Of a DNA stretch of 42,359 nucleotides, positions 18,403 through 26,482 are shown in pieces. How positions within the stretch are numbered: the stretch's first letter is position 1; each line of letters begins with the position of its first letter. Both the position numbers and the translations under genes were made by a program. The notes below the pieces were generated by a model that was not told the DNA's origin, made no database searches, and was given only the letters and a program-made list of their open reading frames with translations. This DNA comes from Bacteroidia bacterium (GTDB lineage: Bacteria > Bacteroidota > Bacteroidia > Bacteroidales > Prolixibacteraceae): assembly GCA_026391295.1 (NCBI GenBank), contig JAPLDS010000049.1:32077-74435 (forward strand). Direction: 5' to 3'.

Positions 18403-19803
18403 ATGAAAATAAAATTCCTTGGCGCTGCGCGGGAGGTAACCGGCAGCAAGACCCTCATCACTCTCGACAACGGGAAAAAGATCTTACTCGATTGCGGGAT
18501 GTTTCAAGGTAAGGGTCAAGAGACTGATCTGATGAACCGAAATCTCGGCTTCGAGCCTTCCGAGATTGATCATATTATCCTTTCACATGCGCATATCGAT
18601 CACTCTGGCTTAATTCCTTATGCCTATCGATTGGGATTTAGAGGATCGGTGATCTGCACCAATGCCACGCGAGACCTCTGTGCGATAATGCTGGCCGATA
18701 GTGGGCACATCCAAGAGAGCGATACCGAGATGCACAATAAGAAAAGGGAACGACAAGGATTAGAACCTGTAAAGCCTATCTATGTCAAGCAAGACGCAAT
18801 TAATTGCATGGAACTCTTTATTGGAACAGCACACAATAGAAAGTTCTACATCAATGAAGACTTAAAAGTTCGATTTACAACAACTGGGCATTTGCTTGGT
18901 GCTGGGGCGGCAGTTATAGAGATCACCGAAAACGGGAAGGTCACCAAAATTGGATACACGGGTGACATTGGGCGATCAACAAGTAGGATTCTTAAAGTGC
19001 CAGAACCATTTGCTCAGGTTGATTATCTAATCACTGAAGCGACCTATGGCGATCGTTTACATCCGCATTTCAAAGCTGCCGAAGAGGATTTACTTCGGAT
19101 CGTCAGAGAGGCATGCGTTGTGCGTGGCGGCAAATTAATCATCCCATCATTTGCCATTGGCCGGACACAAGAGCTAGTCTACTCCCTCACTAATTTCTTC
19201 AACGAAGGACGATTACCCAAAGTGCAGATTTATGTAGATAGCCCCCTCGCTGTCAATGCAACAGATATCTTCAGAGTACATCCTGAATGTTTCAATGCAG
19301 ATGTCATAAAAGTATTAGAATCAGACGATGATGTTTTTGGGTTTAACTCATTGCATTATATCAAAACTTCTCAGGAATCGAAGAAGTTAAATATGATCAA
19401 GAAGCCGTGTGTTATTATCTCTTCATCTGGCATGATGGAAGCCGGCCGCATCAAGCATCACCTAGCAAATAACATCTCAAATCCGAAAAATACGATCCTT
19501 TGCGTTGGGTATTGCGCTCCTCGAACCTTAGGTGCAAGAATCATGAAGGGGGATCCTGTCATTTCGATCTTTGGCACTAAATATGCGGTTAATGCAACCA
19601 TTGAACGAATCGAAGCTTTTACTGGACACGGAGACTACAGCGAGATGCTTAATTACCTAAAATGCCAAGATCCAAGAGTGATCAAAAAGACTTTTCTTGT
19701 CCATGGCGATTACGAGGCTCAACAGTTTTACAAAGAGCGCATGACAGAGGCAGGATTTGGGGATATTGAGATTCCTGAATCAAGGCATGAATTTGATCTT
19801 TAA
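18403..19803 (+). CDS. Metallo-beta-lactamase / beta-CASP family ribonuclease
   Basis: The 466-residue protein is a cytosolic MBL-fold nuclease of the CPSF73-like beta-CASP group, expected to cut RNA with two zinc ions. The N-terminal part has HAHIDH (62-67) after the D-C-G-M strand. The TGHLLGAGAAVIEI and TGDIGRS blocks follow near residues 165-190, and the beta-CASP insert lies at about 210-390, with SSSGMMEAGRIKHHL. The RMMBL end contains GHGDYSEM and VHGDYEAQQ. No signal peptide is visible. RNA processing or turnover is the family role; the exact substrate cannot be told from the sequence. It is preceded by its own promoter-like box and is not obviously in an operon. Confidence 0.9.
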   Translation: MKIKFLGAAREVTGSKTLITLDNGKKILLDCGMFQGKGQETDLMNRNLGFEPSEIDHIILSHAHIDHSGLIPYAYRLGFRGSVICTNATRDLCAIMLADSGHIQESDTEMHNKKRERQGLEPVKPIYVKQDAINCMELFIGTAHNRKFYINEDLKVRFTTTGHLLGAGAAVIEITENGKVTKIGYTGDIGRSTSRILKVPEPFAQVDYLITEATYGDRLHPHFKAAEEDLLRIVREACVVRGGKLIIPSFAIGRTQELVYSLTNFFNEGRLPKVQIYVDSPLAVNATDIFRVHPECFNADVIKVLESDDDVFGFNSLHYIKTSQESKKLNMIKKPCVIISSSGMMEAGRIKHHLANNISNPKNTILCVGYCAPRTLGARIMKGDPVISIFGTKYAVNATIERIEAFTGHGDYSEMLNYLKCQDPRVIKKTFLVHGDYEAQQFYKERMTEAGFGDIEIPESRHEFDL

Positions 19804-19862
19804 ATCTGACGCCAAAGGATAAAAAATATTTAAACTAGCCGATGCAAATCCAAGTATCGTAT

Positions 19863-19870
19863 TACTTTTG
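19863..19870 (+). promoter_or_regulatory. Candidate -7 box for the DUF4197 gene
   Basis: TACTTTTG fits TAnnTTTG and lies 23 bases before the ATG at 19894, giving a leader near 17 bases. The expected -33 element is not clear. Confidence 0.45.
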
Positions 19871-19893
19871 CTTTGAATCACAATCAAACTCAA

Positions 19894-20643
19894 ATGCAAA
19901 AAGTTAGTGTCTTAATTATTGTCCTTTCTATTTTATGTCTTAATTCACCAGCCCAACTGAGTAAATTAGCTGGTAAGATCGTAAGCAAAACAAGCCAACT
20001 TTCCAATACTGAAATTACGGATGGTCTTAAAGAGGCCCTAAAAATAGGAACTGATAGTGCAACTGCGCATCTATCGGCTGTCGACGGCTACCTTAAAGAT
20101 GCTGCCGTTAAGATTGGTCTGCCCCCAGAAGCAAAACCAATTACCGACAATATTGCATTAATACCCGGAGGCTCTGATTTGATTGCAGAGATTGTGGTTC
20201 GCATCAATCGGGTTGCTGAAAATGCAGCCAAGGACGCAGCTCCTATTTTTACCCGTGCGATTCAAGAAATGGACCTAGCCAATGCCATGCAAATTCTAAA
20301 AGGGTCAGAAAATGCCGCAACGATTTATTTTGAACAAAAGACAAGCCAGCAACTATCAGATCTCTATCGACCTAAAATACAAGAGTCTTTAAGTAAAAAT
20401 CTAGTAGCAGGGGTCTCGACACAACAATCGTGGAGTGACATAACCAAAACATGGAACCAGATTGCAGACTCTCCTATCGGGAAGATGACAGGTATGAAAT
20501 CAGTTGTAATAAACCTCGAAGATTACATTCTGCAACAAGCGCTCAAAGGGCTATTTCTTAAAATAGCAGAACGGGAAAAGATGATCCGCACTGATGTAAA
20601 AGCAAGAAGCTCAAGCTTACTTCAGCGCGTATTTAAAAAATAA
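19894..20643 (+). CDS. Secreted DUF4197-family protein
   Basis: I start this gene at the ATG at 19894 (MQKVSVLIIVLSILCLNSPA), giving 249 residues. The frame is open back to a TTG at 19873, but the ATG gives a clean signal peptide ending near SPAQ. The mature part has the features I associate with DUF4197: EITDGLKEALKIGTDSATAH, LPPEAKPI, NRVAENAAKDAAPIFTRAI, MQILKGSENAATIYFEQKT and a C-terminal LKGLFLKIAEREKMIR. It is mostly helical and likely periplasmic. The function is unknown. GH92 starts 34 bases downstream and may share its transcript. Confidence 0.8.
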   Translation: MQKVSVLIIVLSILCLNSPAQLSKLAGKIVSKTSQLSNTEITDGLKEALKIGTDSATAHLSAVDGYLKDAAVKIGLPPEAKPITDNIALIPGGSDLIAEIVVRINRVAENAAKDAAPIFTRAIQEMDLANAMQILKGSENAATIYFEQKTSQQLSDLYRPKIQESLSKNLVAGVSTQQSWSDITKTWNQIADSPIGKMTGMKSVVINLEDYILQQALKGLFLKIAEREKMIRTDVKARSSSLLQRVFKK

Positions 20644-20677
20644 AATAGCATCTCGATAAACTAACCTACCTAAAAAT

Positions 20678-22981
20678 ATGCTCTTCCGAAATATATTCCT
20701 AGTCTTATTCCTATTCCATGCTGGGCTAGCCAAAGCACAACATAAATCGTTTGCCGATTATGTTAATCCATTTATTGGAGCAAGCACCAATGTTGACAAA
20801 GCGGAGGCGGTGCATGGATTGGGCAAAACTTTCCCCGGCGCCACCACACCTTTTGGCATGGTCCAGGTTAGTCCAAATACGTTTACTGGAGGCGATAATG
20901 GGCCAGGATACAGTTACGAGCACCCAACTATAGAAGGATTTGCCTTTACCCAGATGAGTGGGATTGGCTGGTACGGCGATCTAGGTAATTTCTTAGTTAT
21001 GCCAACAACGGGAGAGTTAAAAACATCATCTGGAAGAACCGATCATCCGGGCGAAGGTTACCGCTCGCGCTATTCAAAAGACAACGAAGTAGCTAAAGCA
21101 GATTATTATGCAGCCACACTGACCGATTATAACATTAGGGCGGAGGCCACCGCTGCGCCTCATAGTGGGATACTCCGTTTTACATTTCCCAAAAACGACC
21201 ATTCACGCATTCAGATTGATCTAGCCCACAGAGTTGGGGGAACTTCAACCGAGCAGTATGTCAAAGTAATTGATGAACACACCATTCAAGGATGGATGAA
21301 ATGCACGCCCGATGGAGGCGGATGGGGAAATGGAAGTGGCAAGGCTGATTACACGGTCTATTTCTATGCCCAGTTTAGTAAACCATTGAAGAATTTCGGC
21401 GTCTGGAGTGCGGCCATCCCAGAGAAGCAAAATCGCAGACGGCAATACATCGAAAGCGACAGCTTTCGTGAACTTGTAGCTAAAGCTACAGTAGAAAAAG
21501 AGTGCCGAGAGAAGAGAGGGAAACACCTTGGGTTCTACTCTGAATTTCCGAGTGACAAAGATGAAGCAGTAATCTTAAAATCAGGAATTTCATTTGTCAG
21601 TATTGAAGGGGCTAGAAATAATCTCGAGACCGAGATAACAGATTATAATTTTGATCGAATAAAAGACCAAGGAAAGCAACTATGGAATAAGGCACTGAGC
21701 AAAATCTCTGTTGAAGTTGAAAATGAAGAGAATAAAACAATCTTCTATACAGCGCTATACCACACCATGATTGATCCTCGCTGCTTTACCGATGTTGATG
21801 GAAGTTATCCTGGAGGAGATGGCAAGATTCACAAAACAGATAAATTTGTCAAGCGAACAATCTTTAGTGGATGGGATGTTTTTAGAAGTCAGTTTCCACT
21901 GCAGACTATTATCAATCCGAAAGTTGTCGGCGACATGGTCAACTCGTTAGTAGAACTTGCCGACGAAAGTGGAAAGAAATACCTCGAGAGATGGGAATTT
22001 CTAAATGCCTATAGTGGTTGCATGATTGGGAATCCAGCCGTTGCGGTTATGGTCGATGCTTACAATAAAGGGATACGCAACTTCGATATCGACAAGGGCT
22101 ATCTTTACGCAAAGAATAGCTGTGAGAAGTTTGGAAATGGCTCCCGAGGATACTCAAATTCGATCTCCGAAACGCTTGAATACTCTTATTTTGATTGGTG
22201 TTTATCCATCTTTGCCGATAGTTTAGGAAAGAAAGATGATGCCCTATTATATGGTAAACGCGCAAAGAATTACAAAAATAGTTTTGATCCTTCGGTTAAC
22301 TGGTTTCGGCCTCACAATGACGACGGAACTTGGGTAACTTGGCCCAAACAAGGGCGCTTAAGACAAGATTACGGTTGCGTAGAAAGCAATCCTTATCAGC
22401 AAGGGTGGTTTGTTCCACATGACTTACCTGGACTATGTGATCTTCTTGGAGGAAGAGAAAAAACGTTGGCTGATCTAACTGACCTTTTCAGTAATGTTCC
22501 AGAGAGTATGATGTGGAATAACTACTACAATCAAGCTAACGAACCAGTGCATCATATTCCATTTATTTTTAATCGATTAGGTGCTCCGTGGCAGACTCAA
22601 TTTTGGAGCCGTCAGATCTGTAAACGGGCGTACCATAATACAGTTGAAGGATTAGTAGGCAATGAAGATGTTGGACAAATGTCGGCCTGGTATGTATTGG
22701 CAGCCAGCGGATTGCACCTTGTCTGCCCAGGCGAAACTCGCTACGAAATTACAAGTCCAGTTTTCAAGCGCGTTCAACTGAACCTCGATCCAGCCTATGC
22801 CAAAGGGAAGACTTTTACGATTATAGCTAAGAATAATTCTGAGACAAATATCTATATCCAGTCGGCAAGACTCAATAGTAAACCATATAATAAATCTTGG
22901 GTTGATCATAAAACCATCACCAATGGAGGAGTGCTTGAGTTAATAATGGGTGATAAACCAAATAAAAATTGGGGAATTTAA
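20678..22981 (+). CDS. Glycoside hydrolase family 92 (alpha-mannosidase type)
   Basis: GH92 enzymes are calcium-dependent, inverting exo-alpha-mannosidases that trim N-glycans and mannans. The 767-residue protein has a signal peptide (cleavage near AKA-Q21) and the N-terminal beta domain blocks YVNPFIGAS, GKTFPGATTPFGMVQVSP and SGIGWYGDLGNFLVMPTTG. In the (alpha/alpha)6 part it has DVFRSQFPL, the VPHD block after Glu569 (the likely general acid by position), NEPVHH and NRLGAPW. The signature GNEDVGQMSAWYV (662-674) holds Asp664. VESNPYQQGW and NEPVHH differ from the usual family wording, so the linkage specificity is open. It is the first enzyme of the PUL. Confidence 0.92.
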   Translation: MLFRNIFLVLFLFHAGLAKAQHKSFADYVNPFIGASTNVDKAEAVHGLGKTFPGATTPFGMVQVSPNTFTGGDNGPGYSYEHPTIEGFAFTQMSGIGWYGDLGNFLVMPTTGELKTSSGRTDHPGEGYRSRYSKDNEVAKADYYAATLTDYNIRAEATAAPHSGILRFTFPKNDHSRIQIDLAHRVGGTSTEQYVKVIDEHTIQGWMKCTPDGGGWGNGSGKADYTVYFYAQFSKPLKNFGVWSAAIPEKQNRRRQYIESDSFRELVAKATVEKECREKRGKHLGFYSEFPSDKDEAVILKSGISFVSIEGARNNLETEITDYNFDRIKDQGKQLWNKALSKISVEVENEENKTIFYTALYHTMIDPRCFTDVDGSYPGGDGKIHKTDKFVKRTIFSGWDVFRSQFPLQTIINPKVVGDMVNSLVELADESGKKYLERWEFLNAYSGCMIGNPAVAVMVDAYNKGIRNFDIDKGYLYAKNSCEKFGNGSRGYSNSISETLEYSYFDWCLSIFADSLGKKDDALLYGKRAKNYKNSFDPSVNWFRPHNDDGTWVTWPKQGRLRQDYGCVESNPYQQGWFVPHDLPGLCDLLGGREKTLADLTDLFSNVPESMMWNNYYNQANEPVHHIPFIFNRLGAPWQTQFWSRQICKRAYHNTVEGLVGNEDVGQMSAWYVLAASGLHLVCPGETRYEITSPVFKRVQLNLDPAYAKGKTFTIIAKNNSETNIYIQSARLNSKPYNKSWVDHKTITNGGVLELIMGDKPNKNWGI

Positions 22982-23087
22982 ACAAGGAAATTCAAAAACA
23001 GGTAAAAACCTGAGATAACTTGATTTCATGCTAGGTCAATAAACGACCAATATCGAATCCTAAAATTCAACAAAAACGAATTACCAA

Positions 23088-24431
23088 ATGAGAACTATCT
23101 ATTTAGTCTTTTGTCTAATCTCAATCACGTTAGTGGGACTAGGGAGTTCCAAAAAAAACAAGCAAAATAAGTTGATGGGTGAGCGATTCCTTACTTTTAA
23201 CACCGTTATTCGTGTGAATCAAATTGAGGTTGCAAGAGATCGGAATGTGGGTCACGACGAGCGCAAAGATCATACTCCTGAGCGGGTTATAAAGTTCAGG
23301 AATGCCATTGAAAAAGGGTTTCCTGGAGCCCGAATTACATGGGCCTTCAGTTGGCTTGCCCTTCATGATACCACGTCGAATTATCGCCAAATCAGAGAGC
23401 TTGTAGTAGGGTATCACCTAAGATACAAGGATGAGATCACCTTTATTCCAGGGGCCTATTTTGCCAATGCCTATAACTCGACAGAGCAAGTGAATAAAGA
23501 CTTACACGAAGGTTTAGCTAAAGTATCTGAAATTGTAGGGCACGGTTATCGCCCAAACAGCGTAGTGGCAGGGTTTCTTTCAGCTCCTAACCTTGAATAT
23601 CTTGCCAAAGAAGAGAATATTCATGTCTGTCAAGGTAATATCTGGAGCCAGTATGCCATAGACAACCAAGACGGGGAAGGATCGATCTGTTATCCTTATT
23701 ACCCATCAAAAGAACATTTTTGCAAACCGGCTCAAGGGGCTGATGATTTTATAGACTGTGTAAATCTAGATGGGTGGTCGATGGATTTTTTAGCTGCACG
23801 CAGAGCAGGAGGCGCAGGAAGTGGATTCAATAGCAGAATGGGTGTCGGTCCGATTGAAACACTTCGCAAATATGGAGAAGAGATTGGCGTGAAAGAGATG
23901 GTCCATTCAACGGCCATACAATTTGACAAAGGATTTGAGTTGAATGGCTTTGCTTGGGTGACCAATTGCTGGGAGTTATGCTTACCAATTGAGGTATCTG
24001 GACTTACAAAATGGCTCACAGAGACCAAACAACGATGGCCAGAAGTGAAGCTTATTACGCAAGGCGAGCTTGGACTTATCTGGAGAAAACACTACAAAGA
24101 GAACAGTTTTAAGTATCAATTTGAGGAAGTTGGATCAGGCATTGGAGGCTCAGATTCAGGAAAGAGGATTCGTTGGTTTATGAATAAAAGCTATAGACTC
24201 TCATTATTAAGAGATGAAAGTAAAAAGGACGAAGAGATGGTCATTGATTTTACCCGATATGATTTAAAAGCAGCAGAACCCACTTCAGGGAGTACTCGAA
24301 ATTGGTCTTTAATGGGCGAGATTAATCAGAAGCAAATTCGGCCTCAGGATAAGCCAGTTAAAATTCAAGATTTAGGGAATGAAGGCAAATCCCTAATCAA
24401 AAGAATCAATCCTGAATTACTAAAGCCATAA
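23088..24431 (+). CDS. Secreted protein of unknown function, DUF3863-like
   Basis: A 447-residue protein with an N-terminal signal peptide (about residues 1-20, ending VGLGSS). From memory the block RFLTFNTVIRVNQIEVARDR, the ITWAFSWLALHD segment and the GWSMDFLAARRAGGAGSGF region belong to a Bacteroidota family filed as DUF3863, with DUF3864 at the C-terminus. That naming is a recollection and was not searched. Conserved-looking His, Asp and Glu residues (GHDERKDHTPER, VHSTAIQFDKGFELNGFAWV) and the alternating pattern suggest a (beta/alpha) barrel acting on a glycan. It lies between GH92 (106-base gap) and the sigma factor gene, so a role in the same locus is inferred. Confidence 0.6.
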   Translation: MRTIYLVFCLISITLVGLGSSKKNKQNKLMGERFLTFNTVIRVNQIEVARDRNVGHDERKDHTPERVIKFRNAIEKGFPGARITWAFSWLALHDTTSNYRQIRELVVGYHLRYKDEITFIPGAYFANAYNSTEQVNKDLHEGLAKVSEIVGHGYRPNSVVAGFLSAPNLEYLAKEENIHVCQGNIWSQYAIDNQDGEGSICYPYYPSKEHFCKPAQGADDFIDCVNLDGWSMDFLAARRAGGAGSGFNSRMGVGPIETLRKYGEEIGVKEMVHSTAIQFDKGFELNGFAWVTNCWELCLPIEVSGLTKWLTETKQRWPEVKLITQGELGLIWRKHYKENSFKYQFEEVGSGIGGSDSGKRIRWFMNKSYRLSLLRDESKKDEEMVIDFTRYDLKAAEPTSGSTRNWSLMGEINQKQIRPQDKPVKIQDLGNEGKSLIKRINPELLKP

Positions 24432-24474
24432 TTCGATCTGGGGCTTTATTTCATGAAGGCTAGCGTGGACTAAT

Positions 24475-24505
24475 ATTTTCATTTCCATAGCTTAAGAATG
24501 AAAAT
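24475..24505 (+). terminator. Weak terminator-like hairpin after the DUF3863-like gene
   Basis: Perfect 9-base arms ATTTTCATT (24475-24483) and AATGAAAAT (24497-24505) with a 13-base loop. The stem is AT-rich and no real T run follows, so it is only a candidate. Confidence 0.25.
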
Positions 24506-24611
24506 TTATAGATCATCGCATAATCGTATTAAATATATTTTTTTATCTTTTAGAGTTGCCACACTTTGGCATGTCGAAAACTAACGACTAAACGCTTAAG
24601 ATTTAAAGTAC

Positions 24612-25172
24612 ATGACGAACGACTTAGCATTATGGAATAAAGTCCAGAATGGTGATACCGCATCCCTAAAGGTATTGCATAGTCGCTACTATTACCCCAT
24701 GCTCGTCTTTGTCAAACGAAACTATCCAAACACTAGTGGGCTTGAAGAATTAGTCTCCGATTGCTTTATTAAATTATGGACCAAACGTCATGAAATCATC
24801 ATTGACCGTTCGGTAAAAGCCTACCTCTTTTTAATGCTACGGAATCAGTTGATCGACAACTTCAGAAAGAAAAAATGGGGTATTCAGATTGATTTAAGTT
24901 CTATTCCAGATGTGCCAAGCGACGATACTATTGAAGAGTTAGACGATTACGCTAAATTATATATTGCCTTAGAAAAGATCCCTGAACAGCGTCGTCGCAT
25001 ACTTGAGCTTGCCATTTTTGAATCTCATTCCTACGCTGAAATAGCCATTAAACTAGAAATCTCTATCAACACCGTAAAAACGCAAATTGGGCGGGCTTAC
25101 CGTTTTCTGAAAGAAGAGCTTGACCCTAAAACACTGCAACTCAATCTTAATGGCAAAGAGTCAAGAAAATAA
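24612..25172 (+). CDS. ECF-type RNA polymerase sigma factor
   Basis: The 186-residue protein has sigma region 2 (about residues 20-90, with LEELVSDCFIKLWTKRHEI and AYLFLMLRNQLIDNFRKK) and region 4 (about 118-170, with IFESHSYAEIAIKLEISINT and VKTQIGRAYRFLKEEL, the helix-turn-helix). Regions 1 and 3 are absent, as in ECF factors. The anti-sigma gene follows 141 bases downstream, then susC and susD, the standard trans-envelope signalling set. It most likely directs transcription of susCD and perhaps the flanking enzymes. Its own upstream region has only one-mismatch versions of the -7 box. Confidence 0.93.
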   Translation: MTNDLALWNKVQNGDTASLKVLHSRYYYPMLVFVKRNYPNTSGLEELVSDCFIKLWTKRHEIIIDRSVKAYLFLMLRNQLIDNFRKKKWGIQIDLSSIPDVPSDDTIEELDDYAKLYIALEKIPEQRRRILELAIFESHSYAEIAIKLEISINTVKTQIGRAYRFLKEELDPKTLQLNLNGKESRK

Positions 25173-25313
25173 CGACTGAATGTGAGATTCCTCAAAATTT
25201 TATAGAATACAAATACCTATTAATCATTCTGTTATATTAGTTTTCTAAATTACTTGTCACCCTCCAATTGAATTAATCCGTCATAACTATATTATAAAAA
25301 GCAATAGCATTAG

Positions 25314-26321
25314 ATGATTGAAGATCAAGAGGCTTACTGGGAGAAAATCTCAAGCAAGCTACACCAGGAAATGAATAAAAAAGAGTTGGCAGATTTCGAT
25401 CGACTTCTTTTAAATGAAGAACATCTAAACGAATTCAATAGCGTGAAACAAATCAATGAGCGTTTAAATGAAGTTGGATATATCTCTTCTGGACAAGGTG
25501 CTCAATCTTGGGAAAAGATTGAGCGTACCATAAAGATTCGGAGGTTTAAGAAGTTGAACGCCATGTTGAAATATGCTGCGATAATTATATTTGCATTTGG
25601 AACAGGGTTCGTATTCAGACCTTCCTCAAAAATTGAAAAGATTGCAACAGACATTCGGTATTCCGAAATAAGAGTTCCATTTGGCCAGATGAGCCAGGTA
25701 GTATTAAGCGATGGAACGAAAATTTGGCTAAATTCTGGAACTACTATTCGTTATCCAGAACAGTTTGCTGCAGATAGTCGTTCAGTAACCATTAATGGAG
25801 AGGCTTACTTTGAAGTTGCCAAAATGGCTCACAAACCCTTTACGGTAAACTCCTCAGACTTGAAGATTGAGGTTCTCGGAACTTCATTTAATATTTCGGC
25901 CTATCAAGAAGACCAAGAGAGTGCAGTTACCTTAGTTGAAGGGAAAGTAAATGCTCAGAGTCTTGATGGGAAAAGCATGATTAATCTAATCCCAGGACAG
26001 CTAGCCACGAAAAATAAGAACAATTCTAATATTTCAATTAAGACCGTAGATACCGATTTCTATAAAGCATGGATTGAAGGGCGCATATTCTTTGATGACG
26101 AGCCATTGGGTCAGATTGCGAACAAGCTAGACCGTTGGTTTAACGTGAAAATAACTTTTGACAATGAAAAACTTAAATCACATCGTTTCACGGGCACAAT
26201 CCTAAAGAATAAGCCTGTGGATCAGATTATGCAAGCATTGGAGTTACTTGCCCCCATAAAGTTTAAGCATGAGATTAATGCAACAGGAAAAGACAAGATA
26301 ATTATTTATAGTAAATCATAA
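25314..26321 (+). CDS. FecR-family anti-sigma factor
   Basis: The 335-residue single-pass membrane protein has a cytosolic N-terminal part (about 1-80) that should hold the ECF sigma factor, one membrane segment (86-101, KYAAIIIFAFGTGFVF) and a periplasmic FecR domain. The FecR domain spans about 115-215, with VVLSDGTKIWLNSGTTIRYP and VTINGEAYFEVAKMAHKPF. The C-terminal part (about 255-335), with DEPLGQIANKLDRWFNVKI, is of the DUF4974 type. It should receive the signal from the STN domain of the downstream SusC and release the sigma factor when glycan is bound. Confidence 0.92.
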   Translation: MIEDQEAYWEKISSKLHQEMNKKELADFDRLLLNEEHLNEFNSVKQINERLNEVGYISSGQGAQSWEKIERTIKIRRFKKLNAMLKYAAIIIFAFGTGFVFRPSSKIEKIATDIRYSEIRVPFGQMSQVVLSDGTKIWLNSGTTIRYPEQFAADSRSVTINGEAYFEVAKMAHKPFTVNSSDLKIEVLGTSFNISAYQEDQESAVTLVEGKVNAQSLDGKSMINLIPGQLATKNKNNSNISIKTVDTDFYKAWIEGRIFFDDEPLGQIANKLDRWFNVKITFDNEKLKSHRFTGTILKNKPVDQIMQALELLAPIKFKHEINATGKDKIIIYSKS

Positions 26322-26375
26322 CAATTCCTAGGCCTAACCTAAATAACTAAAAACCAACTATGCAAACTAAAGCCT

Positions 26376-26408
26376 ATGAATAAAAATAAACCAACAAAAA
26401 AGCGGTGA
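26376..26408 (+). other. Mini-ORF in the susC leader
   Basis: ATG at 26376 opens MNKNKPTKKR and stops with TGA at 26406-26408. The stop lies inside the 5' arm of the hairpin at 26403-26431. Translation is not proven; the placement suggests a leader peptide or a chance ORF. Confidence 0.3.
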
Positions 26409-26431
26409 AGATGTTCGTACCATCCTCACCG
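26403..26431 (+). promoter_or_regulatory. Stable hairpin in the susC leader
   Basis: CGGTGAAGATG (26403-26413) pairs with CATCCTCACCG (26421-26431) with a single A-C mismatch and a 7-base loop (TTCGTAC). No T tract follows, so it is not a plain terminator. It lies 51 bases before the susC ATG and could act in RNA stability or translational control. Confidence 0.6.
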
Positions 26432-26482
26432 AAACAATTAATTTAAACAAACCTATATGTCAAATTTAAACTATCCAAATTT

